From NCBI GenBank assembly GCA_963377175.1, contig CAUJNA010003243.1:471001-535000 (forward strand): DNA of 64,000 bases. The letters run 5' to 3'. Positions 19,985 to 30,329 of this stretch are shown in pieces; position 1 is the first letter of the stretch, and each line of letters begins with the position of its first letter. The notes beneath the pieces are model-generated. The model saw nothing but the letters and a program-made list of their open reading frames with translations, was not told the origin of the DNA and did no database searches. Both the position numbers and the translations under genes were made by a program. Source of the DNA: Effrenium voratum. Lineage: Eukaryota > Sar > Dinophyceae > Suessiales > Symbiodiniaceae.

Positions 19985-21821
19985 GGGAACCCTCCTGGCT
20001 TCGCGTGTTTAGGAATTCCACCTTCGACAAAGCAAGGATGAGTTTGTCAATCTCTTGGTCAGCCACCGCGACCTGCAAAAGGGAATTGACAAGGTCCTTG
20101 GCGGTTGTCTCAGTTTCTAGCAGAAACTCTTTGTCTTCAGTCTTCAGAGCTTCAACTGCATGGACAGCCTCAGTTGCCTTGGCTTCATTGGGCTCTGAAA
20201 GGCGGATGGCGGCTTTCACAAGGGCGGCGTCATCCAACGCACCTTCGTCCGCTGACTCCGCCTGCGTTGCCGCAGCCGTTTTGTCGGCTTTCTTGGTTAG
20301 CTTGTCCCAGATGGGCTTCAGCACCTCGCGCTCGAGAAGGGCATTCACGTCAAAGTTGGTGTGCAACACGCTCTTCACCTTCTCGTCGTACTTCTTGGTG
20401 TAAATGAGATCTGCCAGAAATTCCGCAGCCTCTTGACTGGCTGGCTGCAGCGCCCCCAGCCACGATTTGTTGGCCACGACTTTCACGGATTTGCCTCGGC
20501 GCCATGTCCAGATCATTACAATGTCATGGGCGACACTTGAATCACCAATTGCAGTCAAAATGCTAGGGTCAAGTTCATTGTCAGGGATATTGTCGAGCGT
20601 CTCCCGCGAGAAGAGAAGGCCACCAGCCATTGCCTTGCGCCACGTCTCCTGAGTGGAGAGTTTCTCCCGGATGCGTTTTGCGTCCTCACATGGCAGGCTC
20701 TTGTGAGCCAACAGCATGTCCAGGATCTCATCTTTCAGGACATACTTCCATGGCCTCAGAAGCAGTGCGCCCCCATCAAGCCAACGCCTGGGGGTTGAGC
20801 TCGCCTTGCTTGAAGGTTTTGTTCAACGCCGCATCCATGAGGGCATCGAACACCCACTTCACGCAAGGCGGTTGCTTCTTGCAAGCAGTGGCAAGGTCTC
20901 GCAAAACATATATGGACTTGATGGGACTTCGCTTTCCGAAGAGCTCCTCAGAAAGCAGGACTTCCTCTCGGAAAGAAGTGTCGCTCAGCAAGGAATTCCA
21001 CAGAGCCATCAAGACTTCGAGGAAGGACTGCGTCACTGCCTCCCCCGATGTCACCGTCAAGTTGGCAGACAAGATCTCGAAAAGCTTCTTAGTCGTCAGC
21101 TTGGTCTTGGAAGCTGATTCGTGATTCAACTTGCAGGACACTATTTGAAAGATGCGTTGCACAGGGCTGTAGTACATGGTCTCGTAGCTGGTCCCAACAT
21201 CCTCCCTTTGCTTGGCCGCTTCCCAGAACAAATTCAGCCCGGGCTTGAAGCGGCAATCGATCGTGGAAGACAGCCACGCCCTTCTCCATTCCTGCGCTGG
21301 CAACTCAATGCTTGGCTAGTAATGTATTTAGGGGCCAAGACAGCGACGGCGCCGGCCTCCTGGAACTTGTCTTGCTGCAAGTCCCTCGCTGTGGCCAAGA
21401 TGAAGGCGTGATGGTCCTCCTCCGGACTGATCCTCTTCATTTGCCCATTTTTCTGGTCCATAAACAAGTCATCCACTGCCACCACCAAATTTATAGGCTG
21501 GGGCGTCTTGTACGTGGTGTGCATGATCCACTTTACGCTGCTCTTGTACACTGGCACACTTGCAGTCGAAGACCATGACCAGCTAACCCACGCTACATTG
21601 CCGCCTGCAATGTACTGGTCAGTAGTGGAATCTCCCTCCTTCAAGGCCTCCATCATGGACTGCAACTTGCGATTGTCGAAGGGGTCTTGACGACCGCCCT
21701 CCTCGATCGTTAAGGGCTTCATTGACTCAAGGTCCCTGAAAAGATCCGTCCTGAGCAGCAGCGCAGTACTGACTGATGGCATCTCTATTACTGAGGCCCG
21801 CGCCCCACAATGAGTTCCCAA
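19985..21821 (-). CDS. Unknown three-exon protein
   Basis: Exon 1 (to about 21347) starts MPSVSTALLLRTDLF and includes a beta-rich segment (VAWVSWSWSSTASVPVYKSS, INLVVAVDDLF). A 56-nt GT-AG intron joins it in phase to exon 2 (SSTIDCRFKPGLNLFWEAAK, helical C-terminal part). The third exon, via a very short GC-AG intron or a frameshift near 20780, begins GGALLLRPWKYVLKDEIL and ends in a helical acidic region. Hairpin 20262-20275 is translated TAAATQ. The 3-prime end is cut by fibre copy 2, so the protein is truncated. No family recognised. Confidence 0.5.
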
Positions 21822-22188
21822 GCCTTCCTCACGTCATCGTAGTGGGAAGCGCTTATGTTCCGGCATTGCACCGGGGTTGAGCTTGCCGAGGATGTTGATT
21901 GAACCATAGCAGTCTGCACCTCGCTGCGGTTACGCAGCTGGCACCGGGGGCCTCAAATAAAAAACACTGCGGATGAACCTTAATCTGAAAACTGCGGATG
22001 AGCCTTAATCTGAAAGCACGGGCCACGCTCTGTGAAAAGTCGAATTTGATCCGCGTCAGCAACGCTTCCGTTTTTTGTTTACCCCGGTCAATTGTTGCAG
22101 TCGCGGAGCACCAACCCAAAGCAGGGCCATCGTCCCAGCAAATTAAACAGGAGCAGCTCTTGTCTTAATAACTGTGGCTCCACAGTTA

Positions 22189-22765
22189 CTAGGCCCAGCG
22201 GATCAACCTAGCTGCCGTGAGCACCGCCCTCATTGCCTCCCTCAGGACAGGAACCGACATGGCGTTGCCCACCATTTTGCCTCTCTTGGCGCGGGACACA
22301 CTTTTGGGCCAGCGGAAGTTGTGGAATCCCTGCAAAGCCGCCAGCTCCTTGAGGCTGAGAAAGCGACTTTCCTTAGCACAGGCTGTAAGCTGCGGGCTGC
22401 GCAACTCGCCACACTTGATTATTTGCACTCGCTAAATCTGGTTTGGACAAGAATCGTTGTCGAGCCAGAAGTTGTCGCCGGAGGCTCGTGCACATGTGAT
22501 TGTGGGAACATAGCCCGAGGTGACCTGCCGGAAGTTTTTCCCGGCTCCTGCATCGATGATGTCCCTGTCCAGATTCCAAACACCCTTCGCCTTGAGCTTC
22601 CTTCCTGCCAAAATGTTGTTCCGCTTGGTTTTGCAAAGCTTCTTGATGTCCACCTTGGGAAGCCCCTTCTCCAAGAAGTCGTCCAGGAAAGCGAACTTGC
22701 TTTCAGGCAGCGAGTGGACCATATTGCATCCGCAAGAAGGATAAATCGCCCCATCGGCTTCTGCA
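22189..22765 (-). CDS. C5-DNA methyltransferase, C-terminal part
   Basis: Exon 1 (about 22763 down) has ADGAIYPSCGCNMVHSL, then LPKVDIKKL, and a target-recognition/motif VIII-like stretch FRQVTSGYVPTITCARASGD. A 66-nt GT-AG intron (which contains the apparent in-frame TAG) joins it in phase to SRFLSLKELAALQGF and GKMVGNAMSVPVLREAM, motifs IX and X of the family. The catalytic PCQ and ENV motifs are not found upstream, so only the C-terminal third is present. The family methylates cytosine C5 in DNA. C5 methyltransferases carried by mobile elements are reported from Symbiodinium (recollection). The stop codon abuts hairpin 22169-22188. Confidence 0.65.
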
Positions 22766-22861
22766 GAGAAGAATGACGATGCTTGGCCGACTGCAAGTCT
22801 CTCATGCCACTGCGACGCAGAAATTCGGCGTCCATGCGCCGAACCTTAGCGCGACGAGACA

Positions 22862-23989
22862 CTATGGCCACACTTGCGGCATGTGTGTTAAAACATGTCC
22901 ACTTTTGAGCCTAGCAACATGCTTCGCAAACATCACCATCAAATCTGGCGAATGCCAAATCAGCGCAGTCATAGACTCCTTTCCAGATATGAATTGCTGC
23001 ATGTATTCCTGAAGCGTCTCGTCAAGATGCCATTTCTTTGCAAACCTTAGCCAGCAAGGCAGCTGTCTGTTAGTTGTCCGTTCCGCGCAGGGTTGTTTAC
23101 TGGGAATGCAACACGTGAGGACTGCGCTGAGTTGCCGCTGGACAGCATGCGCGCTGTCGCGCAGTCGAATCTTCATAGCTGGAAAAGTCTCGGCAGGAAA
23201 GTGGTCCCGAAGTGAGAGTAAACGGCCGGCTCTCAGTTCATCAGCGGCCGCATCCGAAGCAAACATTTCCTCAGCAGCGTCAGCGTCAGGGAGAAGCATT
23301 TTGTTTTGAAACATGGAGCAAGCAAAGCTTTGCCGCCGAGGTTCCACCCTTCTGCGAAAATGCTGCCAAGCCTTTTTGTAAAATGTCGGCGCCTTCCCGC
23401 ACCACCCAGACGGAGGTTTTCTTCTAGCCTGAAACATAGTTTTTGCAACTCGCAGCGTTGTCCTGGCAATCCTTCGGGCGCCGCAAATTTGGCCGTGGAA
23501 GAGCCCCAAGAGGCCTTGATGCAGTTCAAGTTGACCGCGCTGCGGTTTCACACCGCGGTTTGACACACAGGCAAATCTGACAGAAAGCATCGGCCCTTGC
23601 GCATCTTGCGAAATCAGAGCTACCTGGCACTTCCCAAGTTTCTTCCGCTCCATGTCCAACATAGCCTCATTCAAGCACCATGAAATGTTCTTTTCCTTGT
23701 AGCGGCCAAGAGGAGATTTTCGAAGCGATTCTCCTTTCAAGCGGCGCTCCACAACACCCAGAAAGGTGTCCATTGACGGGGTGCCTGGCAGATTTGGGCT
23801 GCAGCCAAGCGCTGTCGCTCGTCGGAACCGATGCAGTACTCCACGCTCATGTTGTTTCAATTGCGTTGTTCGCAATCCTTCCACTGAGCGGCTGAAGCAC
23901 TTGCAGTACCGGCACTGCACATTCGACTCAGTCAGTTTTGCCCACTTGAACAGTCTTCCCCACTTAATCACGCATTTGGAAGAAGGCAT
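22862..23989 (-). CDS. BED-type zinc-finger protein, candidate transposase
   Basis: A 375-residue frame. The N-terminus has VQCRYCKCFSRSVEGL...QHERGVLHR, a C-x2-C...H-x5-H finger like BED/TTF domains of hAT-type transposases. It continues with LNEAMLDMERKKLGKCQVAL and SVRFACVSNRGVKPQRG, and ends with AMKIRLRDSAHAVQRQLS and LIWHSPDLMVMF, a pattern I associate with multicopy dinoflagellate transposase-like proteins. A stretch after QRQLS (AVLTCCIPSKQPC) may be an unspliced intron. It is the only transposase candidate in the 17.85 kb element. DDE residues are not assigned. Confidence 0.45.
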   Translation of the reverse strand: MPSSKCVIKWGRLFKWAKLTESNVQCRYCKCFSRSVEGLRTTQLKQHERGVLHRFRRATALGCSPNLPGTPSMDTFLGVVERRLKGESLRKSPLGRYKEKNISWCLNEAMLDMERKKLGKCQVALISQDAQGPMLSVRFACVSNRGVKPQRGQLELHQGLLGLFHGQICGARRIARTTLRVAKTMFQARRKPPSGWCGKAPTFYKKAWQHFRRRVEPRRQSFACSMFQNKMLLPDADAAEEMFASDAAADELRAGRLLSLRDHFPAETFPAMKIRLRDSAHAVQRQLSAVLTCCIPSKQPCAERTTNRQLPCWLRFAKKWHLDETLQEYMQQFISGKESMTALIWHSPDLMVMFAKHVARLKSGHVLTHMPQVWP

Positions 23990-24033
23990 GGCGCCATCCG
24001 AACTGCGTTGCCGCAGTCGGTGCAGCAGCTGCC

Positions 24034-27000
24034 CTACAACTTGAGCATGTTTCGACAGGCGTGATCAACGATTAACGATGCCGCAACATGAACTGTGCCA
24101 CAACAGAAACACTCAGGCAAAACGGACGAGCCCTTTTTACCTCTGCGGGACTGTGTGCTTGAAGCGCGACCGCTTCCGAAGCCGTCAGCTGTACAAAGGC
24201 TTCGCAAGCAATGATTCCAAAAACCTGACTGCGGCGACGCAGTTCTTTCGAGGCCCAGGAACCAGTCCTTTACGTCAGCGAGCTCCTGCTTTGTGCAGGG
24301 ATCATCAGTCCACCACTCAATGCCGTCGTTGAAGGTCACTTTCAGCCATTGTCCCCGATAATTGTACCAGCGTTGGCCCGTGGGGAATTTTGGCGCCCGT
24401 GGCAGCCGGCGGAACTGCGTGGCAATATATCCAGCAGCGACCCATTGTGTATAGGTGTAGGTGCCGCTGGAATGCATCCTGTGCACCGGCGCGAGTCTCT
24501 TTGTCGCTTTCATGCTTCCCCGAGTTCTGAAGGGCAGCCCAATCACTCGGGATCTCTTGAACCTTGTTCTCACGCGCGACCGCGTCTTCTGCTGTCGAGT
24601 CCTGGATAGCCCCGCCGCAATTCCACCATCCGGTCATAGATGCCTGTCGCAGTGACATAGGCCGTCTCCGCTGCTGTTATTTGTGTGTGAAACCAATCGC
24701 CTGCCTCAGTGCCGAGCTTTGGGAACCCGGCGTCCTGCCACTGCCTCTCCAATCGCAGCAACTGTGCTCCTTGCCATCGACCTGACTCAAGCGGCATCCA
24801 CCGCCACTCATCTTGGTCCGGGTGCGAATCACGAACATTGACACGCTCAAGGGTCATTGTCAGGTGCTCCGCACGCTGGAGTTGTTGCTGCAGCCCGTCG
24901 TCATCATCATCCTCCTGCATGTCGTCAGCCGGCGACGTTGGTGAACAGTTGAACCAGGCCGGAACTTCTTCCTGCTCAGTGTCAAGCTGCGTCGCCGCAG
25001 CTGATTTTGGCATGGGCAAAAACGGAGTTGGGCTTGCCGGCTCCTGCTGGCACTCCTCCTCCGGCAGCTGAGTGACAGTGGGCTCCTCCGGCTGCAGAGT
25101 TGGAGTTTCCTGCTCCATGCTCGGCACCACAGTTGGCGTCGGCGCAAGGCTGCTTGGGGATCCGCCTCGCGGGCTGCGTGAGTGATCCAAGCAAGCGGTG
25201 AACGCAGCAGCTCTTGCCTTCACGTTGGTGGGCTGAGGAGCCCAGGGGAAGCAGCAGCTCAAGGGTGTGAGATTCTTCACCTTGTCATAGTCCATTTGAA
25301 AGAACAAGTCCTTGCGTGGGACAGAGTCTTCTTCCCAGTGAGGGGTGTGGGCACAGTCGTGCCACCTGCTTGCTGCAATCTTTTCGTATACGGGCACCTC
25401 CACGTGGCGCCCCTGCAACTCTTTCGGCAGCAGGCGGCATTGCGGCTGGAAATTCCGCGAGCACGCCTCGCCCTGCTGGACATGTTATACCTCACGATCA
25501 CCTTCACTATCACGAGATCCTCCGCATTCCACACCAATTCAGTGCCACGACGCATGTTAAAAATCGTCCTGGGGGTGTGGCCCAGAAGCTGGAAGCCCAA
25601 AGCGTAGAAGACATTGTTGCCGAAGACATTTGTCTTCCACGCGTAGTGGTCGAAGACGTGCTCCCAGTCTTCTGCTGTGTACCTTGGCGCACAAGGTCGG
25701 CAAGGCACGAACAGGCAAGACTACAACAACCAAGGACTAAACATTCAGGAATCATTACCAAACACAAATTTCTTGGCAAGGCGCACTCCGACTCCACGGC
25801 CTCCTCGGCCGTGATACTCGCGTGCCCCCAGCCCGGCGTCGTTATCTGACGCAGTCAGCTTTCCCTGTCTCAGGATTGCCGGGGCACATTCCCAGTACGT
25901 GCCGTGAACCACCGAGTGCAAGTGGATGCCATCTGCGTTTCCGCAGATGTCTTGAATACGACGCTGCCACTGCGCAGAGTGCAGTCTGTCCGACTGCAAG
26001 TAATCGAACTCGATGTGGCCAGAACTTTTCGAGGTCTCCTGGGGGAAATGGCGGCATTGGCCCAGAGAGTCGCAGACTCCGTGGACGTGCGCCCAGTGCC
26101 GCACCATCATCTCCACCAATGCTGGGTCCTTTGCAAGGGGGTGGTTGCTCTGGCTCCTCCCCTGTTTTTCCCACTTTGGACGCTTGGTCAACGATGTTGT
26201 TCCTCAGGACATCATACGGGGCTTGCACCAATGGAGTGGCCAACTCCAATGACTTTGTGCCAGCCACATGCGACAGCTTCAGGAGATTCGCCAGCATCTC
26301 GCTCGCGATGAGGACCGACTTCAGCGGCATTCGTTCAATGCTTTCCAGTGCCCTGTGTGATGGCCGCTGTGTTGCCACAGCGGCTTGGTTCACTCTGTCC
26401 AGGAAGTCTGCAAGCGGAGTCCTGCAAAGGTCATAGAGGTCGCGATGACTCAGCATCGTGTTGACCTTCACCCACTTGTGCCCGGAATTCTGGTCGAGCG
26501 GCTTTGTTGAGACCCCATCCACATTGGCCATCCCGTGTGGCAGGAGCTCGGGTTTGCCAATGCGTTGAGGGCCATGGACCTCTAGTGTATCGTAGCAGAA
26601 AGACGGCAAGACGAAGCCGAAATTGATGTGGTTTACGTTCTTCCGCTTGCCTTCCTGCAGGGGCATTGCTTGAACAGTGTTTGCAATAGTTAGAACAAAC
26701 GTACAGGGACATGCAGCTTTTCACACGCCCCAACCCCATGCACTTCCCAAACCTGTCCTGAAATTTCTGGTTTATCAGCGTCGTGTCTTTTGCCAGCGTG
26801 AAAAAGTGGCCCGCAACGCTGGAGTCCAGCTGCAACCCAGCCTCTTCTACCAGTTCCCTTAAGGCGGCATTCTTGGCCGCATCTTCCTGCCAGTTTCCAC
26901 CATGCCTGTAGACAAGATCTGCTGGAACTATGCTTCCAGCAGGTGTAGCAAGAAACCCGCTGCACCTTCGGTGCGCCAAGACATGCCAGTCGAAATTGAC

Positions 27001-27150
27001 ATTCATGAACAAGTATAGCGCCACACTGCCATACTCGTCGGAATGTCGCGGCATGTCCTGCTGTGTTGCCAAAGCAGTCTTCAATCTGCCTTGCCCTTGC
27101 TTGAAGCCAAGGCTGGCGCGCAAGCAGTGTGAGATGCAGTTGTGTTTCAT
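24034..27150 (-). CDS. Nudix plus ADP-ribosyltransferase-fold protein, six exons
   Basis: Exons 26701-27150, 26175-26654, 25764-26128, 25496-25682, 24574-25412, 24034-24478. All five introns are GT-AG (46, 46, 81, 83, 95 nt), every junction keeps phase, and the sum is 921 codons plus stop. Start chosen at MKHNCISHCL. Residues 35-115 form a Nudix domain with box GGNWQED...RELVEEAGL (G84, D90 in place of the usual E, R98-G105). Exons 3-4 carry VVHGTYWECAPAILRQGKL and YTAEDWEHVFDHYAW, the NAD-binding pattern of Tpt1/PARP-like folds. Exon 5 is Pro/Glu-rich then helical; exon 6 has YNYRGQWLKVTFNDGIEWW. Tpt1-type enzymes release an ADP-ribose product and many Nudix enzymes cleave ADP-ribose, so one pathway is plausible (inference). 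Confidence 0.75.
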
Positions 27151-27635
27151 GATCACTGAACGGCAACAACATTTGAGAGCTGTTTTTTCCACTAGCAGCC
27201 TGAGTAAGTAAGTTTGAACAACCAAGGCAAGGAGCTCCAACAAATAGATCATTCGACAGCAACTGTTCAACTGCGGGTGCAGAGCTGGTTCTAGATGCAG
27301 CTTTGTCGACAATGTGGTGCGCATGGAGTTGCGGAAGCTTTATGTTGAAGAGGCGAAGGGCAATTCCTGCTGTCGCCAACGACAACACAACCGAAAAAAA
27401 CAAAGTCGTGCAGTGTTACCAGATGCCTGCATACCCTACTCGAAGAGCTGCACAGCCAACCCAGGGCGGGCCCTTGCTCATGGATTGACAAAGCATTGCG
27501 CTGCGTTTTTTTTCTGGCTGCAAAATGTGCGAAGAGACTGTTGCGGCAGCAATTCAAGTGAAACACTGGCAAGACTGCGTGGCCGCAGTTTGCGTCTAGC
27601 GATGCTCGAAGACTGTCTCCTTGGGCTGTCTGTGT

Positions 27636-28226
27636 CTAGCAATGCTTGATTGTCTCCTTGGACTCATTCTTCTGATTCAGCAGCTTAATAATCATCATCT
27701 CTATCTTGTTGACACGGCCTTGCACCCCTGTCAGCTCGTCCAAGATATCCTTAAGCACTTCCTCGGGCGGGAGCGGCGGCGGACTCAGCCACGGCGGCGG
27801 CGGGGAGGTGCTGGTCCACGCCGAGGATGCCTGCGATGATGGCGGCAAGCGATCATACACGGCGCCCACCCAGTTAGTACACATCGGCGGTTCGCAATTT
27901 TCGGACCGAACTTTGAAGGCCTCATCCCTGGTGTAGCGCCAGCTGTGCTGCAGGCCAGCCTCAGCCTTTCCCTCCAGCAGGCACACGCAGCAAATCACCT
28001 CAAAGTTCCAACCGCAAACCATCACACCGCTGTCTTTGAAGGCCTTCTTCTTGAACAACGGGGTCTTGCATTTCCATCCGCAGACATCGCACACGGCCTG
28101 CCAGTCAGAATTCCACGGCATTGTCTGACTGACAGCTGCGTTTCCGCAGATGTTCCACAGATGTTCCTTAACAGCTGCGGCGGGCAATTCAACCATCACG
28201 ACATGAACACAGCATCCCTGACACAT
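27636..28226 (-). CDS. Cysteine-rich/coiled-coil protein
   Basis: Contains CxxC pairs (VCDVCGWKC, ICCVC), a hydrophobic core (GVMVCGWNFEVICCVC), a Pro-rich linker and a C-terminal helix (LKDILDELTGVQGRVNKIEMMIIKLL). The metal-binding fold is inferred from cysteine spacing. Hairpin 28136-28149 falls in the 5-prime part (NICGNAA); another (27574-27589) lies about 50 nt after the stop. Confidence 0.45.
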   Translation of the reverse strand: MCQGCCVHVVMVELPAAAVKEHLWNICGNAAVSQTMPWNSDWQAVCDVCGWKCKTPLFKKKAFKDSGVMVCGWNFEVICCVCLLEGKAEAGLQHSWRYTRDEAFKVRSENCEPPMCTNWVGAVYDRLPPSSQASSAWTSTSPPPPWLSPPPLPPEEVLKDILDELTGVQGRVNKIEMMIIKLLNQKNESKETIKHC

Positions 28227-28601
28227 GTTTCAAACTGTTCACAGGCGCGCCCGAGCAAACACAGGCACGAATCGAAGACTGCAGCTCTACCACCATTAGC
28301 CTTGCGTAAGAGGGTCTTTTTCTTGTTCCGACCTTGCGCCCGAAACGTGTAAAGTCAAGACTAAGCTACTGTTGGAATTTGCAGAGGTGTTGGCCATTAA
28401 CAAGAACCAACTGCGGGCACGCAGTTGGTTTTCGCGGCAGCAGCGCTGCGTGGAACTCCGGCAGTATAAACATGGGACATCTATCGCCGGCGCAATTCAG
28501 ACTCTAACTTCTCCAGCTCCTGCGTGCTTTGCCACAATTTGTGATCGATGACCGTCGTAATTGCCGTCTGCCACATGCGGAGCGACATCCTGCGCATAGA
28601 C

Positions 28602-28862
28602 TCAACCTGAAAAGTCTCTGCCCCTCTCAGAATCAATAAACAGCTGCTGCCTGCCATTGCGCGTGTTTTGGAACTCCTCGATGAGGTCCAGCGCCGAATC
28701 CAGATTGTGGTACTCCTGCCTCATCAGGATCTCAACAGCTACCACCATCTGCAACTCTTCCTTTAGGTGTTCCATTTGCGTTTTCAATGCCTCGATCTTC
28801 CGTCGTCGAGCCCCAGCCTCGGTCATGGCGCGCAACGCAGGTGACTGTTCCATCATGGCTCC
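28602..28862 (-). CDS. Small coiled-coil protein
   Basis: From MMEQSPALRAMTEAG; continuous helix with heptads (RRRKIEALKTQMEHLKEEL, YHNLDSALDLIEEF). The start lies after a candidate acceptor (TTTTTTTAG), so it could be a downstream exon of the 29188-29651 gene. Hairpin 28405-28430 lies about 170 nt beyond the stop. Confidence 0.45.
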   Translation of the reverse strand, partial: GAMMEQSPALRAMTEAGARRRKIEALKTQMEHLKEELQMVVAVEILMRQEYHNLDSALDLIEEFQNTRNGRQQLFIDSERGRDFSG

Positions 28863-29187
28863 CCTAAAAAAAGGCCAGTTTGGACCAGAGCGCTGCAAAG
28901 TAAATTGCACAAAAAGCATCTCAAATTGACAAATATTGCCCCAGGTGCTATTTTTCTTGCCTGCAAACAAGCATGCGGCAGCAAACACATCGTTTCTCAG
29001 GCTGCAGCAGCCCCTCAAGCTCAGCCCAAACACTCACTGTGTTGCCGCAGTGTGTTCGTATGTGAACTCTCGAAGCACCGGCTGCAAGTCCTGTATCAGG
29101 ACATGGGCTGGCCAGAGTATGGCCAGAAACACACACTCTGCGTCGTGGCCAGCGGCAAGACCCCCACACATCCAGGGCCTCGCTCAC

Positions 29188-29651
29188 CTGCAACATTTGG
29201 TCATGGAGAGTGCGCAGCTCGTCAAGCTTAACCTTGTTCAGCTTCCCCTTCATCGGCCGCAGCATCTCGTACTCATCAAACATCCACAGTAGCGCACATC
29301 AGTCACCGGTGTCTTGTGACAAAAAAAGTATTCAAGCACAGTGCATGTGGCGCAGCACTTGCTGATGATCTTGGAGTTCATCCGGTTGTCTTTGTACAGA
29401 GGGCCCAGAGTCTCGCAGACGTTGATGAGCATCGAGAAAGGGATCTTGTCTGGTTGCCCGCAAGTGATTCGTTGGATGTCTTCCGCCAACTTGTATAGGC
29501 AATCCCCCCGCACAATGCCAGCTGAGCCCTCCTCCAAGTACCTGGATGCCATGGCTTCGCCAGCTTTGGTTGCAAAGCTGGACAACGAGTTGAAGCCGAA
29601 CCGAAGCTGAGCCAGTTGAACCGAATGGGCGGGCGGCGGGCGAAAACTCAC
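29188..29651 (-). CDS. Unknown protein, two exons seen
   Basis: Exon 29307-29651 (SFATKAGEAMASRYLEEGSA, DIQRITCGQPDKIPFSMLI, CCATCTVLEYFFCHKTP) joins exon 29188-29271 (YEMLRPMKGKLNKVKLDEL) through a 35-nt GT-AG intron in phase 0. A strong donor GTGAGC follows the second exon, so a further exon is expected. Contains a cysteine cluster KCCATC. Family not recognised. Confidence 0.5.
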
Positions 29652-29815
29652 TGAGCCGCACGCAACGCTGGCAGCAAAACAGACACGCTTTTCCTTGTGC
29701 TAAAACTCAGGAGTTGCCAAACTTCTCAGGCAAAGCAAAAACCTAAGCTGAGCCGGGCTCTCAGGGGAAAGGCTGTGTTTCCGCAGCCTTTTCTAGATGC
29801 AAGTTCAGTCAGAGT

Positions 29816-30247
29816 TCAAGGGTAAACAAGCTCACGCAAAGTCAAACAAGCATCGTCCAACAGCATCTCCAATGGTGTAAGAGGTCCGTCAATGTCGGCC
29901 AGTTCGTTCAAGAAGTGCAGAACCTGGGTCGACTCTTCCACAAAGGCCCGCTCTTCAGCAGCGACGCGTGGAAGTTGCGTTGGTCCTGGAGAGCCTGGAG
30001 AGCACAAATCCCGCACAAGAGGCTCCCTGGCCATATCATCAGAAGGCAATGGCGAAATCAGCGCGCGCTCCATACCAGCAAGAACGACTGCGAAAGGAAA
30101 CATCGCGGCTCTTCGCCCAGTTCTTTCCATGATCAACCGCAGGACCCGGCTGCATTTCCTGACAATAATCTCGTCAATCTTCATTTCAATGACATGCAGC
30201 GCCACGCAATGCGCGAGCTCGTCAGCGTCACCCCCGTAAATGTCCAT
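29816..30247 (-). CDS. Unknown 143-residue protein next to the right TIR
   Basis: Start at MDIYGGDADELAHCVALHV. Helical, with VVLAGMERALISPLP and FLNELADIDGPLTPLEMLL. It is the first gene inside the right inverted repeat, and hairpin 29768-29791 lies about 25 nt past its stop. The frame stays open through the inverted repeat into the host gene, but that extension is not coding for this protein. Confidence 0.5.
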   Translation of the reverse strand: MDIYGGDADELAHCVALHVIEMKIDEIIVRKCSRVLRLIMERTGRRAAMFPFAVVLAGMERALISPLPSDDMAREPLVRDLCSPGSPGPTQLPRVAAEERAFVEESTQVLHFLNELADIDGPLTPLEMLLDDACLTLRELVYP

Positions 30248-30329
30248 GGCAGCACGTGCGCCAAGTTTCACTACCAGCTGACATAGCAAAAACAACTCTC
30301 TGAGCCACCGGATTGTCCAAACATCAAGG

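Larger units (their letters stand above)
13135..29791 (-). repeat. Family of GNRA-type mini-hairpins, CTGYG-N4-CRCAG
   Basis: At least 18 copies: 13135-13158, 15034-15053, 15884-15903, 16800-16821, 17859-17882, 20262-20275, 21923-21938, 22169-22188, 24002-24017, 24228-24243, 24985-25002, 25931-25950, 26363-26384, 27574-27589, 28136-28149, 28405-28430, 29035-29052, 29768-29791. Each has inner arms CTGCG/CGCAG or CTGTG/CACAG (or a G-U version) and exactly four loop bases. Outer arms differ between copies yet stay complementary within a copy (stems to 11 bp). Read on the gene strand, nine loops are GAAA, GCAA or GCGA. A damaged copy lies at about 27059. Some sit directly after stop codons (17859, 22169), others inside exons. 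Confidence 0.8.

Noticed and set aside
18802..20403. A 533-residue plus-strand frame
   Set aside because: It mixes fibre copy 2 in changing frames with the antisense of the minus-strand gene after 19980, so it is not one protein.
18298..22807. CTGCGACGCAG palindromes at about 18306 and 22797 as hairpin-family members
   Set aside because: The loop is one base instead of four and there is no arm extension, so they were not counted in the hairpin family.
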